53,476 bases of DNA from Verticiella alkaliphila (GCF_018904615.1 NZ_JADCNH010000028.1:1-53476); one strand, 5' to 3'. Positions 1-10,822 are shown, numbered from the stretch's first letter. Program-made: numbers and translations. The notes: a model not told the origin generated them from the letters alone.

Positions 1-106
1 GGTGCCCGCCCGGCGTGCGCTTGACGTGCCAGCCCTCACCGACCGCGAACTCGATCAGGGCGCGCAGCCGCTTGTGGCCGCGGGCCAGCTCATGTGCGTT
101 CGCCAT
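1..106 (-). CDS. HicA-like small protein, 5' part only
   Basis: The gene runs off the left edge; 35 N-terminal residues are visible, starting MANAHELARGHKRL and reaching GEGWHVKRTPGGH. The pattern GW-x(n)-RTPGGH resembles the HicA mRNA-interferase fold, in which a conserved histidine follows a GG turn, but too little is present to assign toxin activity. A strong ribosome binding site (GGAGG, 4 nt before the ATG) decides the start. It overlaps the end of parA by 17 bp, so it belongs to the same leftward operon. In ICEclc-like elements small genes lie between parA and parB; this may be their counterpart (inference). Confidence 0.55.
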   Translation of the reverse strand, partial: MANAHELARGHKRLRALIEFAVGEGWHVKRTPGGH

Positions 107-965
107 GGGGCCTCCCAGGATCAAGAGGTCGCTGCGGGCGGCCGGATACTTGAGCCAGTCGGTCCTGCCATTGCGGGAACAACTCGCTGGCGAGCGCGCG
201 CATCGTGTCGAGCGCGGCAGGGGCGACTCTGCCGGGCGGCTGGCGGTGCTCGACCCGATGCACCGGCAGGCCGCGCGTTGCGGCACGTGGATACGCTTCT
301 ATGGCCGGCACGTCGGTGGCGAGCACGCGGATGCCGGCGCTGTCCTGGAACAGGTCGCGCAAGGCCTGCTGGATCAGCCGTGCGTTGGCGGACACCGGGT
401 GGACGCGGTTGATGAGCAAGTGCAGCGGCGGCGGTTCGATGCCCAGGTGCCGGTACGGCGCAATGTCTTCGAGCAACTGCATGGTGCCGCGCCGCAGCTC
501 GCGTGCCGCGAGGATCTCCGGCGTGACGGGCGACAGCGCGAGATCGGAGGCGAGCACCGCCATCTCCAGCAGCACGGAACGCGCGCCCTGGGTGTCGATC
601 AGCACCAGGTCGTAGAGGGGAGCAAGTGCTGGCAGCAGATGCCGCAACCGCAGGCGGCCATCCGGCGCATGCAGCAACAACGTGTTCAGCTCGCCCCGGT
701 GGTCGTCGGACAGCACCAGGTCCAGGCCCGCGATGATCGTGCGGGACACGAGCTGGCCAAGGTCGCGCTCGTTGAAGGCCAACAGCTCATAGATGCCGCC
801 CGGCGCGCGCTGGGTCAGTTCGTAGTAGGAGGACAAGGTGGGCTGCACGTCGAGATCGAGCAGCAGCACGCGCAGGCCCGCGTCCGCGGCGAGCCCGCCC
901 AGGTTGGCGGCCGTCGTGGTCTTGCCGACGCCGCCCTTCGTTGAAATGATGGACACGACCTGCAT
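90..965 (-). CDS. parA: ParA/Soj-family partition ATPase of an ICE
   Basis: A 291-residue ParA-type ATPase. The deviant Walker A motif KGGVGKTTTAANLGG is at residues 11-25, and an LLLDLDVQPTLSS stretch carries the A' aspartate; LVLIDTQGA (about residue 120) is Walker B. Proteins of this family form ATP-dependent dimers on DNA and segregate replicons, and in ICEs they stabilise the excised form. It lies 42 bp downstream of alpA, the arrangement of the right-end core module of ICEclc-type elements, and reads away from the att site. The start is the ATG after GGAGAGC. The family is certain; the ICE role comes from context. Confidence 0.9.
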   Translation of the reverse strand: MQVVSIISTKGGVGKTTTAANLGGLAADAGLRVLLLDLDVQPTLSSYYELTQRAPGGIYELLAFNERDLGQLVSRTIIAGLDLVLSDDHRGELNTLLLHAPDGRLRLRHLLPALAPLYDLVLIDTQGARSVLLEMAVLASDLALSPVTPEILAARELRRGTMQLLEDIAPYRHLGIEPPPLHLLINRVHPVSANARLIQQALRDLFQDSAGIRVLATDVPAIEAYPRAATRGLPVHRVEHRQPPGRVAPAALDTMRALASELFPQWQDRLAQVSGRPQRPLDPGRPHGERT

Positions 966-1007
966 GGCGCTCTCCGGCTGGGAATGGGAAGTCCGCGGGA
1001 GAGCGGG

Positions 1008-1220
1008 TCAGGTCCGGTGGTTGAGGCGCTCGGCGATCCACTGGTCGATTTCGATCGAATCCCAGCCGACAGCGCGCACGCCCAGGCGCAGCGCCTGAGG
1101 GAACTGGCGCTTCTTCATCAGGTTGTAGATGTGGGCGCGTTTGAAGCCGGACTTCGCTTCGACTTCATCGAGCCGCAGGATGCGGCGCTCGTTCGGCGGG
1201 AGTACAGGGGTCTGCGACAT
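1008..1220 (-). CDS. alpA: AlpA-family DNA-binding regulator
   Basis: A 70-residue MerR/AlpA-like helix-turn-helix protein: LRLDEVEAKSGFKRAHIYNLMKK is the recognition helix region and GVRAVGWDSIEIDQWI is the typical C-terminal wing of AlpA (phage CP4-57-type) regulators. I chose the ATG preceded by AGGAG at 8 nt; a GTG 9 nt upstream lies inside the ribosome binding site. It heads the operon that continues with parA. AlpA proteins regulate excision or maintenance functions of integrated elements, which suits its place about 2.2 kb from the att site. Confidence 0.85.
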   Translation of the reverse strand: MSQTPVLPPNERRILRLDEVEAKSGFKRAHIYNLMKKRQFPQALRLGVRAVGWDSIEIDQWIAERLNHRT

Positions 1221-1263
1221 GGCGGTCACTCCTGAACGCTCGGTGGCGTTTGTTGGCGTGACC

Positions 1264-1320
1264 TCTATTCAATAGACCTGGCTGCGGAAAGACATTGCAA
1301 ATGCAATCTCCGCGATTGCA
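1264..1320. promoter_or_regulatory. Operator-like repeats upstream of alpA
   Basis: Between alpA and the next gene lie a 14-bp inverted repeat ATTGCA-aa-TGCAAT (1294-1307), a further ATTGCA (1315-1320) and CTATT-c-AATAG (1264-1274). Their position 40-100 bp upstream of the alpA start suits a control site for the alpA-parA operon. No factor can be named. Confidence 0.4.
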
Positions 1321-1338
1321 CATACAAGCTGGATAACC

Positions 1339-2085
1339 TCATGCGCTTGCGCTACGAACGTACCTCTTAGCGTTGGCGAACTTTCCGTTTAAGGTGCGCT
1401 CAGTGATGCCCATGGTGCCGCCGTAGTGGGCGACCAATGCAGAGACAAGGGCCTCCTGCGTTTTGAAGCTGGAATAGGGCACGCCTGAAGGCGACTGGCT
1501 CAGCATCAGCGTCAACATCCCTCCAATGATGTTGAGATAGGTCGTTTCCGCCCGTTCGCTGATCTCGCATTGCTTGGATGCCAACAGCACCGAGGATTGC
1601 TTGAGTAGCGTGTCGTGCTGCTCCTGCAGTTCTCGCATCTCACGTCGGGCTTGTTCAAGCGCGGCCTGAAGGGCCAGCCGCTCCACGAGGATCGCCTGTC
1701 CTGTTTCCATGGTGATGAAAGGATGCGCCATGCGTTCGCCACGGCTGAACAGAAATCCTGGCCGGTGCTCGGGATAGTGGGTGCGCATCCAGCGTTTTAG
1801 ATCGACATGGCGAACAGTCAGATCCAGAGAATTGAGCAGGTTCGGATCATTGAGCGTGATCCCGTTCTTGCCGTAGGGCAGCTCTCCGTTGAGGATGCCG
1901 TCATAGATACGTTCCGAGTGCAGCCGGCACTCATTCCATCGAGGGCAGTTCAGCGACCGAGGCAGGACACGCGGTGACGCGATCGTGGCCAGGATCATCG
2001 GGAGATACCGCAGCAACCCAGCCCATCGGATGGCCGCCTCGATGGGACGATAGAACACCTTTGATGTTGAAATGTCCTTGTGCAT
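1339..2085 (-). CDS. ICE-associated conserved protein, unknown function
   Basis: A 248-residue protein I cannot assign to a characterised family. The start MHKDISTSKV is fixed by an AAAGGAGA ribosome binding site 6-7 nt upstream; longer upstream readings lack one. The middle (about residues 130-190) is charged and predicted coiled-coil (REMRELQEQHDTLLKQSS). The last 75 residues (AETTYLNIIGGMLTLML through to KFANAKRYV) look like a small helical domain, possibly DNA-binding. It is read in the same direction as alpA-parA, separated by about 118 bp with operator-like repeats. Base composition is lower in GC than the chromosome to the right, as for the other ICE genes. Confidence 0.65.
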   Translation of the reverse strand: MHKDISTSKVFYRPIEAAIRWAGLLRYLPMILATIASPRVLPRSLNCPRWNECRLHSERIYDGILNGELPYGKNGITLNDPNLLNSLDLTVRHVDLKRWMRTHYPEHRPGFLFSRGERMAHPFITMETGQAILVERLALQAALEQARREMRELQEQHDTLLKQSSVLLASKQCEISERAETTYLNIIGGMLTLMLSQSPSGVPYSSFKTQEALVSALVAHYGGTMGITERTLNGKFANAKRYVRSASA

Positions 2086-2535
2086 GTCTTCGTCTCCTTT
2101 CGGGTGCGCTACATCACCGGCTCCTTTCTTGCCCAAGGGCTGTTGTGTCGTTATGGCCTGCGACGGACGCTTGAGGCGATGCCCTAAGCGAAGGCGGAGG
2201 AGGCCATTGGCGTCCGCCGCAGGTGGCCTTGTCTTGCTTGATATGCAAGAATCGATCAGTTGCCGGCCCATCGAGCGATGAGGACGCAAGCTCGATATTG
2301 GCGCTCACGGTACCAGCGTCATAGGTGGCGCAAAGCCCATCAAGACCGATTTGGTATGGTCTGATATCCAGACGGTTCAAGACCAGCGAGTTGAAGCGTT
2401 CGACGCCCCTACGTCCAGTTGGGGACTGGAAATCAGCGGTTAGTGATGCATCGCTCCACATGCTGATATATCGACAAAGTATCTGCCGCAGTACCAGTGA
2501 CCCTGCCAGGTTGCCCCAGCACATAGGAGACGGAG
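2086..2535. other. Gene-free intergenic stretch inside the ICE end
   Basis: No supported gene. It separates the leftward unknown gene from the rightward DUF305 gene, so it must hold their divergent promoters. The only structure I see is an inverted repeat TCTTGC-(7)-GCAAGA at 2232-2250. The short open frames here are GC-biased shadows without ribosome binding sites. Confidence 0.5.
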
Positions 2536-3036
2536 ATGGCTGAACATTCCCATGAACATCAACATCACACATCCGGTCAGATGGGTAAGCACGGCCGACC
2601 ATACGCCAAGTTCTGGGTGAACATGGTGTTGGGCCTCGTCGTCATGTACTTCGTAATGTTCAGCATGATCGACGGCGCCAGGGACTTCAGAAACAATCTC
2701 AACATGCTCTACATGGCGGTCACTATGTGGGCGCCAATGGGCATCTTCATGCTAGCGACAATGCCCGGCATGTTTCCAAACCGGCGGCTCAATCTCGTGC
2801 TGTACGGCTTGTTTGCCGTTCTCACACTCGGTTCTTTTGCCGCTACCCGTGCTCAAACCGGAATCGGCGATCGACAGTTCATCGCGTCTATGGTCCCGCA
2901 CCATTCGGGAGCGATCCTCATGTGCCGCGAGGCGCAGCTCTCAGATCCGGAACTCGTCAACCTATGCCAAGCGATTTCCGATGGCCAGCGCGCGGAGATC
3001 GAGCAGATGAACCGGATTGCTGCACGCCTTCGTTGA
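2536..3036 (+). CDS. DUF305 membrane protein, His-rich N-terminus
   Basis: A 166-residue protein with the DUF305 signature FIASMVPHHSGAILMCREA near the C-terminus (about residues 115-133), in which the paired histidines and nearby Met/Cys suggest metal binding. The N-terminus is His-rich (HSHEHQHH), and three hydrophobic segments follow (about residues 28-46, 57-77 and 87-103). DUF305 proteins are often found with copper/silver resistance genes and on mobile elements; here it stands alone as cargo between the ICE maintenance genes and the att site. The start is supported by AGGAGACGGAG directly upstream. Function beyond probable metal handling is unknown. Confidence 0.8.
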   Translation: MAEHSHEHQHHTSGQMGKHGRPYAKFWVNMVLGLVVMYFVMFSMIDGARDFRNNLNMLYMAVTMWAPMGIFMLATMPGMFPNRRLNLVLYGLFAVLTLGSFAATRAQTGIGDRQFIASMVPHHSGAILMCREAQLSDPELVNLCQAISDGQRAEIEQMNRIAARLR

Positions 3037-3326
3037 GGCTGGCTGCCACTACACTGGCGCCGCGTTGCGCTCCGGCGAAGTTAACCGCAGCGATGTAAAG
3101 ATGAGTACTTGCGGTGTTCCGATGCCGGCGGTTGTGTCCTACAGCCGTCCAGGTGCCAGGTAGTCCACGCGACACCACCCCGCGCTGCCTGCGGAGCGAG
3201 CGCAAGTCATGATCGTCGCAAGTTGGAGTTCGATAGCGAACCCGCTCAGCAGCTGGACGCATCAGGCGTAACGACGGGTGGATGGATCATCCTTGGACGC
3301 TGGTGGAAGTGGTTGGATGAACTTTG

Positions 3327-3355
3327 TTGCCGAGGGCGAAAAACAAGGCTATAAT
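3327..3355 (+). promoter_or_regulatory. Outward-facing sigma-70 promoter at the ICE end (Pcirc-like)
   Basis: TTGCCG (3327-3332), a 17-bp spacer and a perfect TATAAT (3350-3355) read rightward towards the att site about 65 bp away. No gene follows within the element. In ICEclc a promoter in the same place (Pcirc) drives the integrase only after circularisation, when the two ends are joined. Sequence and position fit that role; activity is inferred. The rest of 3037-3423 shows no gene. Confidence 0.7.
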
Positions 3356-3423
3356 TGAGTTCTTCGCTGATCACCACAGTGGAGAAAGTGATTGGGAAAC
3401 AGAGACTTAGCGCTCTAGTGCAT

Positions 3424-3441
3424 GACTCGTCTCCCGCTCCA
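3424..3441 (+). other. att site: 3' end of a tRNA-Gly gene (ICE right junction)
   Basis: GACTCGTCTCCCGCTCCA is the acceptor-end 18 bp of a bacterial tRNA-Gly (ending CCCGCTCCA). It differs at two bases from the ICEclc attachment repeat as I recall it. The bases upstream cannot form the rest of a tRNA, so only the 3' end is present, as expected for the end of an element distal to the integrase. The intact tRNA-Gly and integrase should lie to the left, outside this window. Confidence 0.75.
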
Positions 3442-3449
3442 AATTCCAG

Positions 3450-3485
3450 AAAAAGGCCGAAACTCAGGTTTCGGCCTTTTTCTTT
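3450..3485 (+). terminator. Rho-independent terminator (former tRNA-Gly operon)
   Basis: A perfect 14-bp stem (AAAAAGGCCGAAAC at 3450-3463, loop TCAG, complement 3468-3481) ends in a T-run. It lies 8 bp after the tRNA-Gly 3' end, so it is most simply the original terminator of the tRNA transcript, now separated from it by the ICE. It would also stop transcription from the outward ICE promoter. Confidence 0.85.
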
Positions 3486-3588
3486 GCGTCGACGCTACGG
3501 ATACACGCACGGCATCATCAGCGTCTGGATGTGTGGCATTTGGCCCTACATTCTCGCGATCTTCCCCGCCCCACCCCGGAAACGATCA

Positions 3589-3640
3589 AGCCCGGCTACA
3601 ACGCAAGCCGGGCTCGATCAGGAACGCGCATGCGCGTTCC
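3589..3640. terminator. Paired palindromes after the Bug pseudogene
   Basis: Two strong inverted repeats lie side by side: AGCCCGGCT-(8)-AGCCGGGCT at 3589-3614, and a perfect 20-bp palindrome at 3621-3640 (arms GGAACGCGCA/TGCGCGTTCC). They sit 17 bp beyond the stop codon of the leftward gene and probably end that transcript, although no T-run is present. Confidence 0.5.
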
Positions 3641-3656
3641 GTGGGGTCATTCACAC

Positions 3657-4681
3657 TTAGTCGACGCTCGCGCCCGAGATCTTGACGGCTTCGGCCCACT
3701 TCGTGATTTCCGCATCCACGAAGGCGCGGAATTCGTCAGGCGTGGACGGCGTGAAGACGCTGCCGGCGGCCACGATCTTTTCCTTCAGGACCGGATCGGC
3801 CATCGCCGTGCGCATGTCGGCCGAGATCTTCTCGACGATCGGCGCGGGCGTGCCCTTGGGGGCGAAGAAGCCCGACCAGGGCGGCGCGGCGTAACCGGGA
3901 AAGCCCTGCTCGGCCACGGTCAGGTAATCCGGGGCGCTGGAGAAGCGCTCGGCGGTCGTGACGGCGATGATCTTGAGCTTGCCGCTCTTGGCATAGGCCT
4001 GCACGGCGGGCAGACCGGTGATGCCGACCTGGATCTGGCCGCCCAGGAGATCGGTGACCATCGGCGCGCTGCCACGATACGGCACGTGCGGCAGGTCGAA
4101 CTTGCCCTCGCTCTTGATCAGTTCCATGCCCAGATGCGAGGCGGTGCCGTTGCCGTCCGAACCGTAGGCGTACTTCGAGCTGTCCTTCTTCAGGAGCTCG
4201 ACCAGCTCCTGCAGGTTGTTGACGGGCACGTCGGCATTGACGACGATCGCGTTCGGGTAGAGCGTGGCTTGCGTGAGCGGCTCGAAATCCGTGCGCGGGT
4301 CATAGCGCATGTTCTTGTAGAGCGAGGTGTTGATGCCGTGCGAACCCGTCACGCCCAGCACCAGGGTGTAGCCGTCCGGATTGGCGCGCGCCACGTACTC
4401 AGAGCCGATGTTGCCGCCCGCACCGGGACGGTTCTCGACGACGACGGACTGGCCCCACTGCTTGGACAAGCCATCAGCCACCAGGCGAGCGGTGATGTCG
4501 GTGGCGCCACGGCCGGGAACGGGACGATGATGGTCACCGGACGGCTCGGGAAATTCCCGGCAGCGTCCTGGGCCTGGGCGACGCCAAACGGCGCCACGGC
4601 CGCGAGCGCCAACACGGCGGCAGCACCGCGCATGCCATGACGGCGCTTCATATTGAGACTGCTGCGATTTCCCTGCTTCAT
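3657..4681 (-). pseudogene. Bug-family (TctC-like) substrate receptor, frameshifted
   Basis: Encodes a periplasmic receptor of the Bug/tripartite tricarboxylate transporter family. The start MKQGNRSSLN has an AAGGA site; a signal peptide (LALAAVAPFGVAQA) is followed by FPSRPVTIIVPFPA. The family motif should continue PFPAGGATDITARL, but one C is missing near 4510, which moves the reading frame; the rest (ADGLSKQWGQSVVVENRPGAGG to the stop) is intact in the other frame. Restoring one base gives a normal receptor of about 325 residues. It is last in the gntR operon and would supply substrate recognition for the neighbouring catabolic enzymes. Real decay and a sequencing indel are both possible. 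Confidence 0.85.
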
Positions 4682-4726
4682 AACGGCTTCCTTAGTTAGA
4701 GAACGACCCACGGAGCACTACCAAAC

Positions 4727-5494
4727 CTAGACGGTGGAATAGCCACCGTCCACACGTAAATCTGTACCAGTGATGAAACCCGCCCCTTCCGTCATGAGGA
4801 ACAGGGCGGACTGCGCCACCTCGTCGATGGTGCCCAGACGGCCCACCGGATACTTGCCCGCCAGCGCGGCAGTCGCCGCATCGGCACTGCCGTAGCGGCG
4901 CATGACGCGTCCCGTGAGGACAGCCCCGGGCGACAGGCTGACGGCGCGAATGCCCTCGTCGGCATAATCGACGGCGATGGCACGGGCCAAGGCGATGAGG
5001 CCGGCCTTGCTGGCGCCGTAGGCCCCGCGTCCGGGTGCGGCCACACTGCCCAGCTGCGAGGCCACGTTCAGCACGAGCCCGCGACGCGCCCGCTGCATGG
5101 CAGGCAGCACGGCGCGGCTCATGAGCCAGGCGCCGGTCAGGTTGACATCGAGCGCGGCACGCCAGTGCGCGAGCGACAGGTCGCCGACCTTCTCGCCCGG
5201 TGTCACGATGGCGGCGTTGTTGACGAGCACATCCACGCGACCCCAGGCGGCGAGCACCTGCTCGACCGCCTGCGCCGTGGCATCCGGATCGGCCACGTCG
5301 AAGACGACATGCCGAAGCGCGTCGGGATCCTCGCCGCCACGCTCGGCCAGCGCGCGGGCGTCATGGTCACAACACGCCACGCGCGCGCCGGCGGCGCGGC
5401 AGGCTTGTGCGATCGCCCAGCCGAGATCGCCCCCTGCCCCGGTGATGACGACGACCTGCCCGGCCAATGCGGGATGCGCGATGGCCGTGCTCAT
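4727..5494 (-). CDS. SDR-family oxidoreductase
   Basis: A 255-residue classical short-chain dehydrogenase. The TGAGGDLGWAI nucleotide-binding loop is near residue 18, NNAA lies at about 95, the catalytic Ser at about 145 and YGASK (Tyr and Lys) at about 158-162. It ends TDLRVDGGYSTV, typical of FabG/glucose dehydrogenase-like enzymes. The GAGGD loop, an acidic residue after beta-2 (CCDHDA) and the surrounding fold point to NAD(H) rather than NADP(H). The start ATG overlaps the stop of the upstream SDR (ATGA), so the two are translationally coupled. Substrate unknown; probably an alcohol intermediate of the local pathway. Confidence 0.85.
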   Translation of the reverse strand: MSTAIAHPALAGQVVVITGAGGDLGWAIAQACRAAGARVACCDHDARALAERGGEDPDALRHVVFDVADPDATAQAVEQVLAAWGRVDVLVNNAAIVTPGEKVGDLSLAHWRAALDVNLTGAWLMSRAVLPAMQRARRGLVLNVASQLGSVAAPGRGAYGASKAGLIALARAIAVDYADEGIRAVSLSPGAVLTGRVMRRYGSADAATAALAGKYPVGRLGTIDEVAQSALFLMTEGAGFITGTDLRVDGGYSTV

Positions 5495-6204
5495 AGCGGC
5501 CCACTCCCGAGCGAAGCGCCACCGCACACATACAAGGTCTGTCCGGTGACGGCACCGGCCGAGACCGACAGGAAATAGGCCACCGCACCCGCTACCTCAT
5601 CCGGCTGGATGAGCCTGCCGATGGGCAGCGAAATCTGCGCCGGCGCGCCGCGCGAGGGGTCGCTCAGCATGGGCGTGTCGACCGCGCCGGGCGCCACCAC
5701 GTTGACCGTGATACCGCGGCCGATGAGCTCAGCCGCCAGGCTGCGGGCCAGCCCGATCTGAGCGGCCTTGCTGGAGGCGTAGGCCGCCCGGTGGGCACGG
5801 CCGAGGACGGCACGGCTGGAGACGAGGACGATGCGCGCGCGCCGCTCGAGCAACGACGGCACGATCGCGCGCAACAGCGCCATGGGCGCGCCCACGTGCA
5901 ACTGCCACATGAGCGCGGCGTCTTGGTCACGGGTATCGATGATGCCGCCCGTGCGCATGACGCCCGCGGCATGCACGAATCCAGTGATGGGCCCACCGTC
6001 GAGCGAGAGCGCCAGCCGGCGCACGGCGTTGGGATCTGACAGATCGCACAGATGATGCGTGTACGCCGGCCCCAGATCGACCGGCACGGGCTGGCGATCC
6101 ACGCCGATCACGGTCCAGCCTTCGTCTAGCAGCAGCCGCGCGAGCGCAAGGCCGATGCCGGAGGACGCGCCGGTCAGGATGCAGCGAGGCGGCGTGCAGA
6201 TCAT
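5491..6204 (-). CDS. SDR-family oxidoreductase
   Basis: A 237-residue short-chain dehydrogenase: TGASSGIGLAL at residues 11-21, VDRQ after beta-2 (acidic, so NAD preferred), HAAGV in place of NNAG, and YASSK as the catalytic Tyr/Lys pair, with GAVDTPM after it. It is distinct in sequence from the SDR it overlaps downstream, so the two are likely to act on different steps or stereoisomers. It lies 14 bp after the isocitrate lyase-like gene in the same operon. Substrate unknown. Confidence 0.83.
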   Translation of the reverse strand: MICTPPRCILTGASSGIGLALARLLLDEGWTVIGVDRQPVPVDLGPAYTHHLCDLSDPNAVRRLALSLDGGPITGFVHAAGVMRTGGIIDTRDQDAALMWQLHVGAPMALLRAIVPSLLERRARIVLVSSRAVLGRAHRAAYASSKAAQIGLARSLAAELIGRGITVNVVAPGAVDTPMLSDPSRGAPAQISLPIGRLIQPDEVAGAVAYFLSVSAGAVTGQTLYVCGGASLGSGPL

Positions 6205-6218
6205 GACGCGGCTCCTGC

Positions 6219-7115
6219 TCAGGCTTCCAGCGTGGTGAGGCGCTTTTCGAGCGCACGCATCTCTTCATAACCCATGAGGGCCATGATGTCTTCGATGCCC
6301 ACCAGCAGATCCGGGCGATCGACCGGCTCGCCGCTGGCGATCACGCCCTGCATGACCTGGAGCGCCTGGCGCATGCCGAAGATGGCCGCAGCCGGCAGCA
6401 TGCGCGGCAGGCTGATGCGCTTGACACCGATTTCCTTCAGACGCGGCAGCGGAATCAGCGGCGTCGTCGGACGGGCACGGATGCCGAAGCCCATGTTGAT
6501 GCTGAGCGGCACGCCAGCAGCGTCGACCAGGCGCTTGATGTCGTCCTCGGTGCGCACGGCATCCGGGAAGATCATGTCGGCGCCGGCACGGCCATAGGCG
6601 CGCGCCCGCTTGACGGCGCCTTCGATGCCTTCGATGGCGATGGCGTCGGTGCGCGCGATGATCACGAAATCATCGTCGCGGCGCGCTTCGCAGGCCGCCT
6701 CGATCTTCTTGACCATCTCGGCTTCGGGGATGACGTCCTTGCCGGGCATGTGGCCGCAACGCTTGGGGCTCACCTGATCTTCGATGTTGATGCCGGCCAC
6801 GCCGGCTTCTTCGAACATGCGCACCGTGTGGAACACGTTCACCGGATTGCCGTAACCCGTGTCGGCATCGGCCGTCATGGGGATGGACACCGAACGCGCG
6901 AGGTTGCGGCAGTGGGCGACATTCTCGGAGAGGCCGAGAACACCGATGTCCGCAATGCCCAGCAAGGCGTTGGAGACAGCCGCACCGCTCGTGCACGCCG
7001 TCTTGAAGCCCGCGGCTTCGACCAGACGGATGCTGTAGCCGTCGTAGACACCCGGCGAGACGATGAAGGGCTCGTTCTTCAGGAGTTGCCGGAACTGATG
7101 ACGGGGATTGCTCAT
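6219..7115 (-). CDS. Isocitrate lyase/PEP mutase-family lyase
   Basis: A 298-residue TIM-barrel enzyme. TADADTGYGN (metal-binding aspartates), INIEDQ and KRCGHMPGK are clear; the KRCGH loop with its cysteine matches the catalytic loop of the C-C lyases (isocitrate, 2-methylisocitrate and 2,3-dimethylmalate lyases) rather than PEP mutase. Later RTDA and SINMGFGIR fit the family. Such enzymes cleave a 2-hydroxy or 3-hydroxy dicarboxylate to pyruvate, glyoxylate or succinate products. The pairing with a divergent aconitase-family hydratase suggests hydrate-then-cleave chemistry as in methylcitrate or dimethylmalate routes; the actual substrate is not known. The start MSNPRHQFRQ is chosen by alignment of the family N-terminus. 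Confidence 0.85.
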   Translation of the reverse strand: MSNPRHQFRQLLKNEPFIVSPGVYDGYSIRLVEAAGFKTACTSGAAVSNALLGIADIGVLGLSENVAHCRNLARSVSIPMTADADTGYGNPVNVFHTVRMFEEAGVAGINIEDQVSPKRCGHMPGKDVIPEAEMVKKIEAACEARRDDDFVIIARTDAIAIEGIEGAVKRARAYGRAGADMIFPDAVRTEDDIKRLVDAAGVPLSINMGFGIRARPTTPLIPLPRLKEIGVKRISLPRMLPAAAIFGMRQALQVMQGVIASGEPVDRPDLLVGIEDIMALMGYEEMRALEKRLTTLEA

Positions 7116-7140
7116 GACTTGCTGTGCTCCAAGGAAGGCG

Positions 7141-7863
7141 TCAGGCGATCGGCACGTGCTGCCGCGCGATGGCCGGCGCGCCGTAGGCCAGGTGTTCGAA
7201 AAGATGTTGCGTCGCGCGCTCGATGTGCGAGCGCATGAGCGATTCGGCGAGCTCGGCATCGCGGGCACGGATGGCGCGCACGATCTGCCAGTGCTCGGCG
7301 TAGGCGTCCTCCTTGCGCTCGAGGACACTGCCGGAGTGCCGGCGGTAAATGCGCAGGAGGTGATAGAGATCGCCGCACAGGCTGTTGATGATGCGTTGAT
7401 TGCCGCAGGCCCGCACGATGCGCTCATGAAAGTCGAAGACGCGCGCGCCGACGGCCTCGCCCTGCGCCACGGCCACGCGGTGCTTGCGATCGCGTTCGAG
7501 ATCTTCCAGCAGGCGTGCGATGTCCTCGTCGCTCATGCGGCGCGTGGCGAGATTGCACGCGACGCCCTCGAGAGCCATGCGCATCTGGAAGAGTTCCAGT
7601 GCCGACTCGGCGGACAGGAGCACCACGCGCGCCTTCATGTAGGGCTCGCGGGTGACCAGTTGAATGCCTTGCAGCCGACGCACCGCCTCGCGCACGGGCC
7701 CGCGACTCACGTCGAACTCCTGCGCGAGCGCCACTTCATTGATGACGCTGCCAGGTGCCAGCCGCCCCTGATAGATGGCGTCCAGCATGCGCTCGAAGAC
7801 GGCATCCGACAGAGGCCCTGTGGGCTCGTCCTTGATCAGTTCGGTGGTGGCGGAAATGCTCAT
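7141..7863 (-). CDS. GntR/FadR-type regulator with FCD domain
   Basis: A 240-residue GntR-family protein: a winged helix at residues 17-85 (LAPGSVINEVALAQEFDVSRGPVREAVRRLQ) and an all-helical FCD ligand-binding domain at 95-225 with FHERIVRACGN and HIERA metal-ligand positions. It is first in the operon with the lyase, two SDRs and the Bug receptor. An operator-like repeat overlaps its start codon, so autoregulation is likely. No ribosome binding site precedes the ATG and the best promoter places the transcript start almost at the ATG, so it may be leaderless. It probably senses a pathway carboxylate. Confidence 0.88.
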   Translation of the reverse strand: MSISATTELIKDEPTGPLSDAVFERMLDAIYQGRLAPGSVINEVALAQEFDVSRGPVREAVRRLQGIQLVTREPYMKARVVLLSAESALELFQMRMALEGVACNLATRRMSDEDIARLLEDLERDRKHRVAVAQGEAVGARVFDFHERIVRACGNQRIINSLCGDLYHLLRIYRRHSGSVLERKEDAYAEHWQIVRAIRARDAELAESLMRSHIERATQHLFEHLAYGAPAIARQHVPIA

Positions 7864-8107
7864 AGTGTTGACAGCCTATCAAAGAATTGGAAAAAGTGTC
7901 AACTCTTCAACGATTCGACACAAGTCAGGGAACGCCCAGGGCTGGCCGGAATCTCTCCTGCCCTCACCCTGGCAATACCAGGTTCATACCACATCGCTCT
8001 CGATGCACGAGACCCATTCGCTTGCGCGGCACGCCATTCTCCATCGAATTTCAAGTGTTGACCGCGTCATACGCAATGCACCAATCCCACCATAGTGTTG
8101 ACACTAT
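7862..8107. promoter_or_regulatory. Divergent control region with repeated GntR operator
   Basis: The half-site AGTGTTGAC occurs three times on this strand: 7864-7872 (over the gntR start), 8054-8062 and 8094-8102. The last is part of the symmetric ATAGTGT-TG-ACACTAT (8092-8107). A related sequence on the other strand lies at 7895-7903. The site at 8092 supplies the -35 box TTGACA (8098-8103), with TAAGAT 18 bp on (8122-8127), of the rightward aconitase operon. On the other strand TTGACA lies in the gntR promoter. Repression of both operons by the GntR protein is the simplest reading. Confidence 0.7.
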
Positions 8108-8158
8108 CGGACAATGACCCGTAAGATGATTGGCAGTTGAGATTCTGCCCCTTACGCC

Positions 8159-10822
<2,664 letters not shown>

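Noticed and set aside
2114-2602. 162-residue minus-strand frame in the ICE intergenic gap
   Set aside because: It overlaps the start of the DUF305 gene and the leader of the unknown gene, has no motif and no ribosome binding site.
3366-3441. Complete tRNA-Gly gene
   Set aside because: Only the last 18 bp match; the bases where the 5' acceptor strand, D arm and anticodon should lie do not pair or match, so it is an att copy, not a gene.
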